The translations under genes and the position numbers were made by a program. A stretch of 62,000 nt of DNA, taken from contig CM060735.1 of assembly GCA_030704615.1 (NCBI GenBank), positions 1-62,000 on the forward strand, read 5' to 3'. Below are positions 45,929 to 56,400 of the stretch, one piece after another; position 1 is the first letter of the stretch, and every line of letters begins with the position of its first letter. The notes beneath the pieces are model-generated. The model did not search any database, was not told the DNA's origin, and saw only the letters and a list, made by a program, of their open reading frames with translations. Source of the stretch: Takakia lepidozioides. Taxonomy: Eukaryota > Streptophyta > Takakiopsida > Takakiales > Takakiaceae.

Positions 45929-46303
45929 ACGTCGTCTTAGCAGATGGTGCCACTTAAGCACTTACCCGCTCTGCCCTCTAAGGACCTAGTCCATTGGGGG
46001 GGCGGAGCCCCGACTCGCCCCCGAAAGGTCATGGCAAAGAGATATTAGTTCAACAAAGCATAAAAAAAACTAATTGTGTTGTGAAAAAAATTAATATAAT
46101 CAATTTATCAATTAATTGGAACGTTATACTCAATTTGTGAAAAGGAATTATGCTTCTTTTTCGGGGATGGGTGTCCTGTGGTCGCGTTATTTATATGTCC
46201 AATTTCCTAATGTGGCAGGTAATACGCCCCGCTGTGCCCTCATATTAATAATTAAATTTATGTTTCATTTTTATTACTACATTATTAAGTAAGACCTAAG
46301 ACC
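45929..46303. other. Spacer downstream of cox1
   Basis: No gene is recognised. From about 46045 the composition becomes strongly A/T-rich, unlike the rest of the window. Confidence 0.5.
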
Positions 46304-46346
46304 TTATTTGCATTTGCAAAAATACATCTATTTCTTTTTTAATTGG

Positions 46347-46541
46347 ATGGTTGGGTATATATCATTTTTTTTTTTTGATCCTTATTTTTCCATTTTGTCA
46401 CCTCTTCTTTTAATACTATCGGTATTACTAAACTTTTACTTCCCCAGTATATTATTAGCCGCACTAGTCCTGATTTTTTATTCATTGGTAGAACTACTAA
46501 TAGACTTCCGTATTCGCTTTTTGCGAACCTTTGTATTTTAA
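46347..46541 (+). CDS. Unrecognised hydrophobic protein
   Basis: From ATG 46347 a 64-residue frame reads almost entirely hydrophobic residues, two likely membrane helices (ILSPLLLILSVLLNFYF and ILLAALVLIFYSLVELL), ending in a basic segment (DFRIRFLRTF). The frame is also open upstream to 46308. Just past a T-run near 46519 the next open frame (46504-46870) starts, so this could be the N-terminal membrane part of a larger, frame-shifted gene. I do not recognise the family. Confidence 0.4.
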   Translation: MVGYISFFFFDPYFSILSPLLLILSVLLNFYFPSILLAALVLIFYSLVELLIDFRIRFLRTFVF

Positions 46542-47048
46542 GAGTTTCGTTGATATTCACAACGCTTATCAATCCAAAACTATTAATCACGAGAAGCCTA
46601 TTTCGTTAGTAACCGGAAAATAATTACTACCCGGAATAGCTAGAGATGCCATTAGGCCAGTTACGGATCCCGGGGTGGCAGATATAGATTCAAATGCCTC
46701 TGAGGTACTCGTTGATATTAGAAGGGGCGCGCTTGATGATCCCAAAGGAATAGCATTTCCAGCGAAAAATCCGGAATATCGTGCTTACTACAATAAAGAG
46801 ATTAATGAACTTAGTCGACTTGTTATGAAGGAAGCGAGTGATAATCGCATATTTTTTTATATTTATATAGGTATGGACAGAAGATTGTCATTACCCTTAT
46901 TCCTGCTGGAACTATTGTTGGTACTTCCGCTGCAATTATTTATCAAGCATCGCGACCTACAACAGATGTGGTTACCCCTAAAAGTGCTGGTACCTCTATA
47001 GGTACTGATACTTCTACGGGTACTGGTACTTCTACGGGGGCTCTATAA
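46504..47048 (+). pseudogene. Broken unknown membrane-associated ORF
   Basis: The frame opens after TAG 46501, reads EPLYFKSFVDIHNAYQSK, meets a TAA at 46621, then goes on with LLPGIARDAIRPVTDPGVAD and KNPEYRAYYNKEINELSRLV. After a T-run near 46852-46858 similarity of coding style moves to a second frame, which has a membrane helix (IVITLIPAGTIVGTSAAIIY) and a Thr/Gly/Ser-rich tail ending at TAA 47046. Codon use and residue mix look like real protein, but one stop and one frame change break it. I do not recognise the family. Confidence 0.45.
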
Positions 47049-47074
47049 ATGTCATTGACATCTTAAGAAGAGTA

Positions 47075-47818
47075 TTATATCTTGATAGATAATACTAGCG
47101 AAAAAATAAATATATATATATTTTTTTTTGCAACATACGCAAGCCAACTAATCAGGGGCACGCCTAATTTCGTACCTTGATACATGGAAGAGCGTAGAAC
47201 AAATAACCTAGGATTCAGCGCTACTGGATTACTCGATGGAGCCTGCGGGTCAACAGGTGAGTTTACCGCATTAATAATTAGAATTCCCGAAACAACATTC
47301 GACCGAGGACTCAGGGATAATATCCTAGGGGAATTCGGAGTTGCAGCGGGCGGCAGGTCCGTTATTTCAGCCGAATTTTGTGTTACAAGGTATGCCTTTA
47401 CATCTCTACCCAAATCATCAGATAACTGATCAAGAGGTTTTTCACCCACTAACCTCGTAACAAGAGCTGTCGCCATGCCAGCACCTGCATCGAAGTTATC
47501 AATGCGCCGTCCTAAGTTACTACTACTGCCTATTCTATTTCCTAATTGCCTAGCTTGAACATTCAGTTCGGGGCGAACTTCAGCAAGAACCAGGGAGGTC
47601 TCAGTAACTTGTGAAAGAGTAGTCCTACTTTTGCTGGCAATCTGTTAAACCTGCGCAGTCACAACATTAATAGCTTCTGACTTTCTGCATGTAACTTGTC
47701 CAGAACGTCATTGGTGTCCCTCAACAACCTGTCGGCCCGAGTTCGCTAATTTCCTAAATCTCGAATAGTACATCTTCATAAGAAAGTAGATCACTGCGAT
47801 TAATAATATAACTAATAA
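47075..47818 (-). pseudogene. Unknown membrane-anchored, helix-rich ORF with two internal stops
   Basis: One minus-strand frame is open between TAG 47819-47821 and TAG 47075, apart from a TGA at 47708 and a TAA at 47645. It starts with a membrane helix (VILLIAVIYFLMKMYY), then a polar, helix-prone region (KSRTTLSQVTETSLVLAEVR, then LNVQARQLGNRIG), then GEKPLDQLSDDLGRDVKAYL and a Pro/Asn-rich tail that ends in an A/T hairpin. The last 135 residues are uninterrupted from ATG 47476. The consistent frame over 740 nt argues for a former gene. No family is recognised. Confidence 0.45.
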
Positions 47819-47857
47819 CTAAAAGAATTGAATTGATTAGACCCCCAAAACTCCTAG

Positions 47858-48124
47858 AGAAGGACCGCTTCTCAATCGTTTATAAGTGTTGGCTATGCTT
47901 ATGGCTGGCTGGTTTTCGTCGGAACCGAAGAAGCAACTTCAATAAGCTTAAGATTGCTTGCAGATAAGTCGATATATGGTTGGGACGATTTGGATAATAC
48001 GTTCAAGAGACGGATAGCCGATCGAGATGGTGGCGTATATCCAGCGATTCCTTAGAAACTTGATAATACTGGGAATCCGCCTTCGGCCCTGAGGTTAAAG
48101 TGGACTCCTGATAAACCGGAGTGA
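47858..48124 (+). pseudogene. Unknown ORF remnant
   Basis: A plus frame opens after TAG 47855 and reads FISVGYAYGWLVFVGTEEAT, then ADKSIYGWDDLDNTFKRRIA, passes a TAG at 48053 and ends at TGA 48122 after LRLKWTPDKPE. The residue mix is protein-like. It follows the other unknown frames in the same A/T-rich block and may belong to the same element. Confidence 0.4.
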
Positions 48125-48690
48125 AGTAATCTTTTCGAGTAGTATGTATGGTATTGTTAGTTTTTTAAATAGTAAAATATTATTTATGGTATCGCTAGTA
48201 CAGAATATGAATTTCGTTTTCCATTCTTACCTCTTCTTCATTTTACTCTCATCGAGTTAACAGCTCCTAAATTTGGCCCGGCTCCGCTCGTACACGCTCC
48301 TATCTATCCCACAGCCCTCCCCCTCTCTCTACAGAACGGAGCATGACTTGCAAGACAGAACAGCAAGGACTGACAGAACACAACTTGCTGGACTTGACTT
48401 GCGGGACGGAACAGGAAGGACGGAACGGCACAGAACTAGAAGGCAATGAAAAGACGGAATCCGCGCCTTCGGCGCTACTTTCCTCCCCCGGTGCCGGAGG
48501 CACCTCAGCCTCGGTACCAAAGGTTTCTTCCTTCGGCATAATTTATATTTTCCGCTCCGAATCTAAGCCTGTTAGGTTTAAGGTAATTACTCGTAATATA
48601 CGAGCCCTCCCCGAAAGTACGATGTTATATTTGGATGTGTATATGAACTGCCATAATTAATAAATCACGGAGAACTTATATAAAAAGATT
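48125..48690. other. Spacer with degenerate GACGGAAC-type repeats
   Basis: Around 48345-48440 short units such as ACAGAAC and GACGGAAC recur. An open frame of 105 codons crosses them, but it is low-complexity and I do not call it a gene. Confidence 0.5.
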
Positions 48691-48763
48691 TGGGTATAGC
48701 AGGACTTGAACCTGCGACCATTAAGTTAAAAGCCTAATGCTCTACCAACTAAGCTATACACCC
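48691..48763 (-). tRNA. trnK-UUU: tRNA-Lys (UUU)
   Basis: A 73-nt cloverleaf on the minus strand: acceptor GGGTGTA/TATACCC (one G-U), D-arm GCTT/GAGC, anticodon stem TTAGG/CTTAA around CTTTTAA with UUU, T-arm GCAGG/CCTGC. Confidence 0.93.
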
Positions 48764-49815
48764 AGAGAGTCTTGATTATGAGGCCGGAGATCCATTATTA
48801 TGTAATTGTAATTGGGCGAAAAATTCGTGAAAAAAAAAAAAAAATAACCTGAAATGCGAGCCGTGAACAGCGGAGCGTATCCAAGGCGTAGCGAAAAAGA
48901 AATATATTATTCTTTTTCGCAGCAAGAAATATATATATATATTTTTTTTTTCACCGAAACGGAAGAACTGGGAGGAACGGGAGGATAAAATGGAGAGAGC
49001 CACCACCAGATATTTGACCACAGCCACCTTTTGACCACCTTAACAATCAAAAACAATCAAAGTGGTCAATTTGCGCTCAGAACCCGACCAAGGTGTCGTC
49101 TTACAATTGACAACTTCCTGACGAAGCGAGAAAGCTACGACTAACGCGGGGTTTGGCCTTCTTCCCACAGTCATCGGCTCTACCTCAAACTCCTTACCAT
49201 ATGATTAAACTCTCGCCTACACATGCTTCAAAGAACCCTATATATAGCCAAGCTTAGTACTACACCGAGACCGGAGCTCCGGTGAGAGAATACAAAAAAA
49301 ATATCTATTTCTTTTTTTTTCAGCCTTCCGCGCGGAGCGCGATCTCTTCTTTCGCAGAACCGCTGTCTCGAACAGCCTTGGAACAAACAGAAACAGCCCG
49401 CCTCACAATTTGAAGAGTAATAAAATACAAAAATACGCTGGCGAACCACACATAGATTATGAAGCACATAAGAGATTGCAGAAACATTAATGCGATGCGA
49501 AAAGCCACTCCAATCCAAAAATATATAATTTTTTCCAGACAATGACTCTACGCCGTAGGCCCTCCGCCTCTTGGCGGTTGCAGCACTATGCGCTTTTATC
49601 GTTCCACCTCATCCTTACGGCCTTCATTCGTTCCGCTGGGGTGTAAAAAATATATTGTAGCGAAGTTCGGAATGACCTCCGACGTATTATCCAGCTGCCA
49701 AGCCGCGGGTGGTTCGTAAGGGTTCTACTAAGTAGATGCAACGCGCAGCGTGTTACGCATCCTTGTAAAGTAAAGTCTTTCGACCTAATGTTTATTACTT
49801 TGGTCTTATGGAATA
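48764..49815. other. Spacer between tRNA-Lys and tRNA-Ile
   Basis: No gene is recognised in about 1 kb. A/T hairpin elements lie at about 48896-48957 (two in a row) and 49289-49322. The open frames on the minus strand cross these elements and look incidental. Confidence 0.5.
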
Positions 49816-49889
49816 TAGGCTTAGTAGGACTCGAACCTACAATATCACCGTTATGAGCGGTGCGTTTGAACCAATTAAACTATAAGCCC
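49816..49889 (-). tRNA. trnI-CAU: tRNA-Ile (CAU, lysidine-type)
   Basis: A 74-nt cloverleaf on the minus strand: acceptor GGGCTTA/TAAGCCT (one G-U), anticodon stem ACCG/CGGT around CTCATAA with CAU, T-arm GTAGG/CCTAC. The sequence matches the plant mitochondrial tRNA-Ile(CAU), whose C34 is changed to lysidine to read AUA. Confidence 0.9.
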
Positions 49890-49985
49890 TTGATTCGATA
49901 TGCTTACTAGCATATCGAATCAAGCGGAACCTGTTGCCTCCGTGAACTATGGGAGGCTGGGAATCGAACGAAAAGGGGCCTAGGA

Positions 49986-50043
49986 GAGCTAAGAAGTAAG
50001 CAAAAAAAATATATATATATATTTTTTGCTTACTTCTTAGCTC
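49986..50043 (+). repeat. Perfect long hairpin with A/T core
   Basis: A 22-nt arm (begins GAGCTAAGAAGTAAGC) at 49986-50007 is exactly complementary to 50022-50043; the centre is an alternating TA run. It is the most perfect member of the A/T hairpin family of this window and lies between tRNA-Ile and the atp9 3' end. Confidence 0.9.
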
Positions 50044-50463
50044 AGAAGAATGAAACGCATGGTTAGCGGCGTAAGACCACGCGGAAGCGGTTGGTGGGCG
50101 AACGAAGGCTGAGGGTAACAAGCGCACAACGAAGAAAGAAGGAATATAGACCTGCGGCCTATGACCTTCGGTTCTATTCTCCCCAAGGAGCCTTTGGGGC
50201 TCTACTGTCGAAGCAGTTGCAAAGGTCAAATACCCCCCTGTTTCTCTGTCAGTTTTTCCATGCGTATGCTCTTGGTGGCGAGTGAAGGGCTCGAACGTAC
50301 GAATCGTTCGGCCCTGGGGTGCTCATTTTAGGAAATAAAAAATCTAGATTTTTTGGGCGCAGCCCTCTGCCCATGAGGGGCAGAGGGCGCAGCTCTCTTC
50401 GCTCTGCGAATAGGGTGCAGCAAAAATATAGGGTTTTTCCCAAAAAATCCCGGCACCAATAAA

Positions 50464-53400
50464 TCGAAGGACAAATGATGTTGGAAACGCCGTCGTTGAG
50501 GCGAACGAAGCAATAGCTTCAGTTGAAGCAGGACCTGAAATGGCATGACCAAATGATTGCTTAGCCAATGATGGATTTCGCGCAACGGAATGAGGTTGGA
50601 TAGGGGTTATTCTCATGTCGCCCTTCGAAGCAATCAGAAGGTACCCACGATGCGCGATTCCCCCCCCCCCCCCCGATGGAACCGTACGTGATAGTTACCC
50701 ATCATACGGCTCCTCTTTTTCCACATCTCACGTGTTTTCCCCATCTCCGAAGTATTTGCGCCGCTTCCAGGCCGAAGGTTTAACCCGGCGGGTCATTGTA
50801 GATTCCACGTGGTGTCTGTGATATAGTGGTATCTGTTTGCGATTCAGTGCCGAATGTATAGCGCCCAGACCAGTGATCCTTCTGCCGCCTTGGCTTTGTA
50901 CGCTCACTATTTTCTACTGTCCAGACCTTTCCGCCGAATATCAGGTGCATCTCTATATCATCATTCGCGCGACCGAACACAGCGCACCAGCTCTTAGGAA
51001 AAAGGTTACTAGGTGTTAGCCGTATGGTTGTCGAACGTAGGATGTCATCGACTGCATCTCGTCGGATGTTGGTAAGTAACCCTTTTCCCATGCGAGCTAT
51101 GGTTGGGGAACCTGGAAACTTGGCGATTACCTCGCCCTTTCCGTTTAGGCCCCGCGGCCCCTCAGTACATTCGACAATCACCTTTGCGGTATTGCATCGG
51201 TGCTTACTCGCCGGTGTGAATAGCGCTGACCATCTCACCTGGTAGTCCACCAGACGTCGAACCTTGTGGGAATTATCACAGCAGCGGTAGTATCTAAGAG
51301 GTCCATAGGCTGGGGACGAGAAGTAGGACACAATCGCTTCGTCCGAGGAACTGAGCATCGAAGTAAGTGTGGTGGGACGAGCTTTGGTAGGCAGGAGTAT
51401 CCCTTTCCTCCGTAGTTTCTCCGTTATCACCTCCATCGGAGCCAGGATCTGCATGGGTAACACTCCATAGCTTCCCGCCGTCTCCGTCGTAATGTATTCA
51501 CTCTCAGAAATTATTTCTTCTTTCGCTCGTCGACTCATCATCCATCGTCCAAGTAGTTTTATAAAGGCCCCGTCAGCTGTTTATGGGCCTGCAGGATCCC
51601 CTCTGGTTTCACCTCTCTCGACTTTTTCGAGGACGAAATACCTAGTGACCTCTTGTGCTTTTGTGAACATGACCCGTTCCGCCGCTTCCCGAGACGAAAG
51701 GTCCTGTCCAGTCTTCTTAAGAGCCCATGTCCATGCACCAAGGGTTAGATCCCCAATTGATTGTTCCAACTCTCTTTCCGTATCTCCGCCCATTTCTGAA
51801 TGTGGGCCTTGCTTCGACGGCGCTTTCCCATTTCTTCAGAGAAGCGTCTGGGCCATCTGCTGGCCAGGACCCCGGCTATTCTCATCCCGAGAAATAGAAC
51901 CGATCCGCTAGCTATGTGCGCATACAACGCCAGGCCCACTTCTAGGTGTAGATCGGATTTAAAGAACTGCGCAATCCCACCTCGGATCTCCTCAACCAGA
52001 TCTCTCGAGCCCGCGATACCGAGTGGAAATTCTTCCGCGTGGCGTACGTACCGCAATCTCACCAAGCCCGGGTCATCGTGGATTTGTAGCAGGGGCTAAG
52101 CTGGCTGGAGAGCCGATAAAAGATCCAGGCTGAAAGGCCGGGGGAGAAAGGGCCGCAGGGCGCCAGCTCTCTGCCCATGAATGCAGAGGGCGCAGCAAAA
52201 AAAAGAGTTTTCTTGCTGCTGCTGCGCCCCTTCCTGGACCTCTTCAGCTTTCTGGGCTCCTAGTCTCGCCAGCATCGTGGTGTTTCCGCAATGAGCTCGT
52301 CTCTCTGCTTTCGATATAGCGACAGTTTTATTGTACTCTGGGTCCGGTTCCCGCTCGGTTTGGGAGGTGTTGGAGTCACGTTGGATCTTCCCCACTTCCA
52401 GGTCTGGCTCGTTCGGGTAAATGTTGCGAAGTAGGGGTGATATGACGGAGCTACCTTGTGGGACTCCCGCTTCAGGCGATCTGCGGCCTCTGCCTTGAAC
52501 AGCTTCAATATCGGATCCATAAACCGTTGATCATGGATCTCTTCCTGGAGAATCGAGACTAAGCGGTGCCGGTCGATCGTGTCATAGCACTTTCTAATGT
52601 CGAATTCCAGTAACCACGAGATTCCCATCCAAGTGTTTTTGATCTCCTCGAGTGTTGTGTGGCACCCTCGTGAGGGACGGGATCCATGTGGGGAATTGGA
52701 GAAGAGCGGCTCATCTATTTTCTCAAGAGTCATACGCATTGCCTCCTGTATAATTCAGTCCCTCGGGTTCCCTATGCGTTCTTTAACGCGCAGCGGAGAA
52801 TAAAAATAAAAAAAGATATATATTTCTTTTCGGCTTTGCGTCTTCTTGGTTTTGGTACAATAACTCGTCTGACCGGTTGAACCACATAAGATCCCCTTGT
52901 AAGGCTCCCTTGGGCTTTCCGGAACCATTATAGGCTAATACCTCCCAGTGTTTCTACTGCCGGGTCCCATCCGGGATTACCCGGTTTCGACTTCAGCTTT
53001 TCGTAAGCCGCTATCAGTACGTTAAGGTCTGATATTATCTCCATCAGATTATCATACTTCCCACCATTAGGTCCACGCGTTGGTGAATTTCGCCGGGCAA
53101 GCAGCAAAAAAAAAAGTAGTTTTCTTTTTGCTTCCTTTTCCGGGAAAAAGCCGGAACTACATTCCTCGTCGGAGAAAAAATATAGACCTACGGCCTTTCC
53201 TGCGGGAGGTTTTCCATTCATCCCCGGATGTATATCTCTGTCACCGGGATTACCATCCTTGTAGCTGTCATCCCTGTCAACCCGCCCAACCTGTTCAGTG
53301 CCCTCTAAGCCTAACCGACGTGAGTCGGCGACCACAGGTCGTTCATCCCCCCCCTAGGGGCTCCCTTTCACCGTTGATTCTCGGTGTACTTGAGTAGGGG

Positions 53401-56400
53401 CGGCAACCTGTGATGAGAATAATCCCCCCTAGTTCATGGGAGCGGCCATTGTCGAGATTCGTCCACCTACACTTAAACAAGCCACTTTCCTAACTCCGCG
53501 GCATCGCCTCTCCTAGGGAATAGGCGGGAGTTGGATTACTGCCCCCGGCCCCGGCAGGACGCGAAGGAAGCGTCATCGGGTTTCAGATGCGAAGCTCCGC
53601 ACATCGAAGAATTCCGATAGGGTGGTTCCTCCCCCCGGTCAGAACCACACGTGCAAGTTTCCCCGCATGTGGCTCGTCCATGGCAATTTATTCAGCTTTT
53701 GCGGCTTTTTGCCGTATAAGCGCTACTGGTCCTTCTTGCACGGGGACGCGCAGCTACTACGCGATTTCCCCCCGTGCACCTCGTAACTACGGCCTTTGCG
53801 GCATAGTGTGATCTACTTTCTAGATTTGGCTATGGCTGCCTTAACAAGAGCCTTCGGCCCCCTTCAGGATATATTGAAGAGGTCTCAGGTTATGTAGTTC
53901 AAGCTGGTTTGTGCTACCGCACAATTCGCATTCCTTCCCCAGTTGTGAGTAGTCCGCCCGCTCTATCCACGCCTCACTCTATCACGTTCCTCGGTTATAG
54001 TTCTTCGGGTATAGTTACCTCACTAAATCGAGGGGCTTTTATTTTATGTGAAACTTTCCCAGAGTTTTCGGAGAAGTGAGGTAGTATAGTGACGCTACCT
54101 CCTGACCTTTTTCCGTGATCCGCAGGTTCGAACCAGATTTGTGTAAAGCAGCCCCGGTTGACCGTAGGCTATGTTTTCTGGCCTTAGAGCGCAGGACTTT
54201 CTATAGATGATGGACACAACTTTCCATAGGGAAGAGCGCTTGTTCACGAATGAATAATAGTTAACGATGCCGCGTATCACCGATGAGAAATGAGTCACAA
54301 TGTTTTTGTCCCCTGGGGCCGCCAATCGTTGATTGGAGGTTGCTCGGGCTGATCCCTTGGCGTTTCGTTTCGCATATTCACGTTCCAAGGCTTCAGTTAT
54401 TAATAAGTCCTTGATGGGAGCGATTAGTCATGGACGTGTTATCGATCGGAGTCTGGTTGGTTTGACGTGAGATACCTCGTCAGTGCTTAGAGTTCCCACA
54501 CTTCCGATGCCGTAATATGTTACTAATGCGCCTGAGTATTTGGCCATTTCGGACTTTGCGTCTAATATTGGACCTTTTCGTTCGTTCATGTCTAACTTAA
54601 GTTCTTCCTTCAGGAAGTTTTGCACGGCCCTTCGGATATCCAAGGCATCTTGTTTGCTACCGTCCTTTGGATTAAGATTAAGATTCTTCTTCTATTCCGC
54701 CAACGCGGGACGCATATCCCCTACATTGTATCTGGGTATTAGTACGTCTTCGACATAGCGGTCCAATTCATGTGGGAAAATATTGGCACGAAGCGGGGAT
54801 ATGATAGAGCCCTTACGGCCTCTGCGTCGTATTGCGTTCGATCTGTAAGGTTGTATACATCAACATAGCCCGCGTCAAGTAGCTTTCGTATGAGATCCTG
54901 TGGTGCTTTAGATCGCAGCACTGGTTCCATTTTATTAATAAGCAGATCGTGCTGAATCTTGTCTAAATATTTTTCAATTTGTACAAGCCGAGTCATGGCC
55001 GTCCACGAGTACCGCAGGTCTCGGAAGACTGTATGACAGCTTCCCCCAGGGCGAAAACTGTGGCTTGATTCTCTGGAAAGAGGCTCAACGGTTCCACCAG
55101 TCCGAGGTGGATTGCGCAATTTCGCCAACCATCGAAGCAATAGAAAAAGGCCTACTATTCCCACCATCCGGTTCAGGAATCATGATTCGTTTGGCCGGTT
55201 TCGGAGCATGCATAAGTCTGCCCTCTCAAAAACTCTTTGGATAGTCTCTCAAGGCCCTTGTCAGTCATTTCCGCTTCGGTTCCACTGTCGGTTCCTGGGG
55301 CAGGGCTACATTATCTCTTGGTCTCCTGTAGCCAGCAACCCTGAGGTTGTCTATGTCGTAAATGTCCTCGTAGGAGACGCGATCGGGCGCAGGAGGCGCC
55401 ACCGGTCTAGACTCACCTTTATTGGCGTTAGTTCTAGTAGTTGCTTTCGCTGATTCTGCTACCCTTTCCAGCCGCGGACACGCCGCGTCTTTCCGGGGTA
55501 GCGCATTACCATCTACAGCCCTTCCCTCAAAGTCTTTCACGTTACGGGCATCGTCGTATGTGCGACTTGTTTTGCCCAGTGTATCCCTCGGAGTACTTAT
55601 GGCTGATCTGTCACCCATTCCCTTTTCGGTTATACCTTGGTCCCTTGGGTTTTCGCGCCTAGGTGTCAGCCCTTTCGGGGTCCATTGGGGTGATCCCTCG
55701 CTTTCACGTTTGGTTGTTTGCTCGTCGTTTAGGTTAGTGAGCGTCTTTTCATGCTCTTTGCAGTTTCCCCCGGAGGGTTGTTCGCACCAAGGGTTTAGTT
55801 GGGCCTTGGAGCCTTCCGGGCCACCTTTGTTGGAAGGGGTAACGCTTGACCCTGATGCACTCGCGATAACCGTGCGACGAAACTCGGCCAGACCCCATGC
55901 TATGGTTCCCTGCGGTCTGTTTCCGCGCTATAGGTCAGGGGACCGCCCGTGCGATAATCTGTTAACCTTCGCTGATCCAAACGCGCTCTGGCGAGGCGCA
56001 CACTAAATACGTTTCCAATACCTACAGCAGCTCCCGCTGAAGCAATGGTAGCTGCTCCTGCTCCAATGTTAACCTAAGCCGCTCCATCGCTGGCGCAGCT
56101 CGGCTTCCGAACCGTACGTGAGCCTACGGCCTCATACGGCTCTTCTCATAATGTTTGTATCTTTGCGAGTCTTGGCCATGTGAAAGAAAGTGTTTATGCA
56201 GCAATTGAAGGTTTGCATAAGTGTCCTGCTACGCCATCCGCTTCCTCCGGGAGTAATGTGATCCACCTCTACCAAATCCCCGACATTAATAGCCTTCGGC
56301 ACTGGTTAAAGAGGCCTCCCCGCACCTCCTTCCAAGAGCCTAAGCTATCGTTGATTCGGATGCTTCCGCAGTCTTACACTCCACTCAGTACATCGTATCA

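Noticed and set aside
48343-48660. 105-codon open frame
   Set aside because: It spans degenerate GACGGAAC-type repeats; the composition is repeat-driven and no family is recognised.
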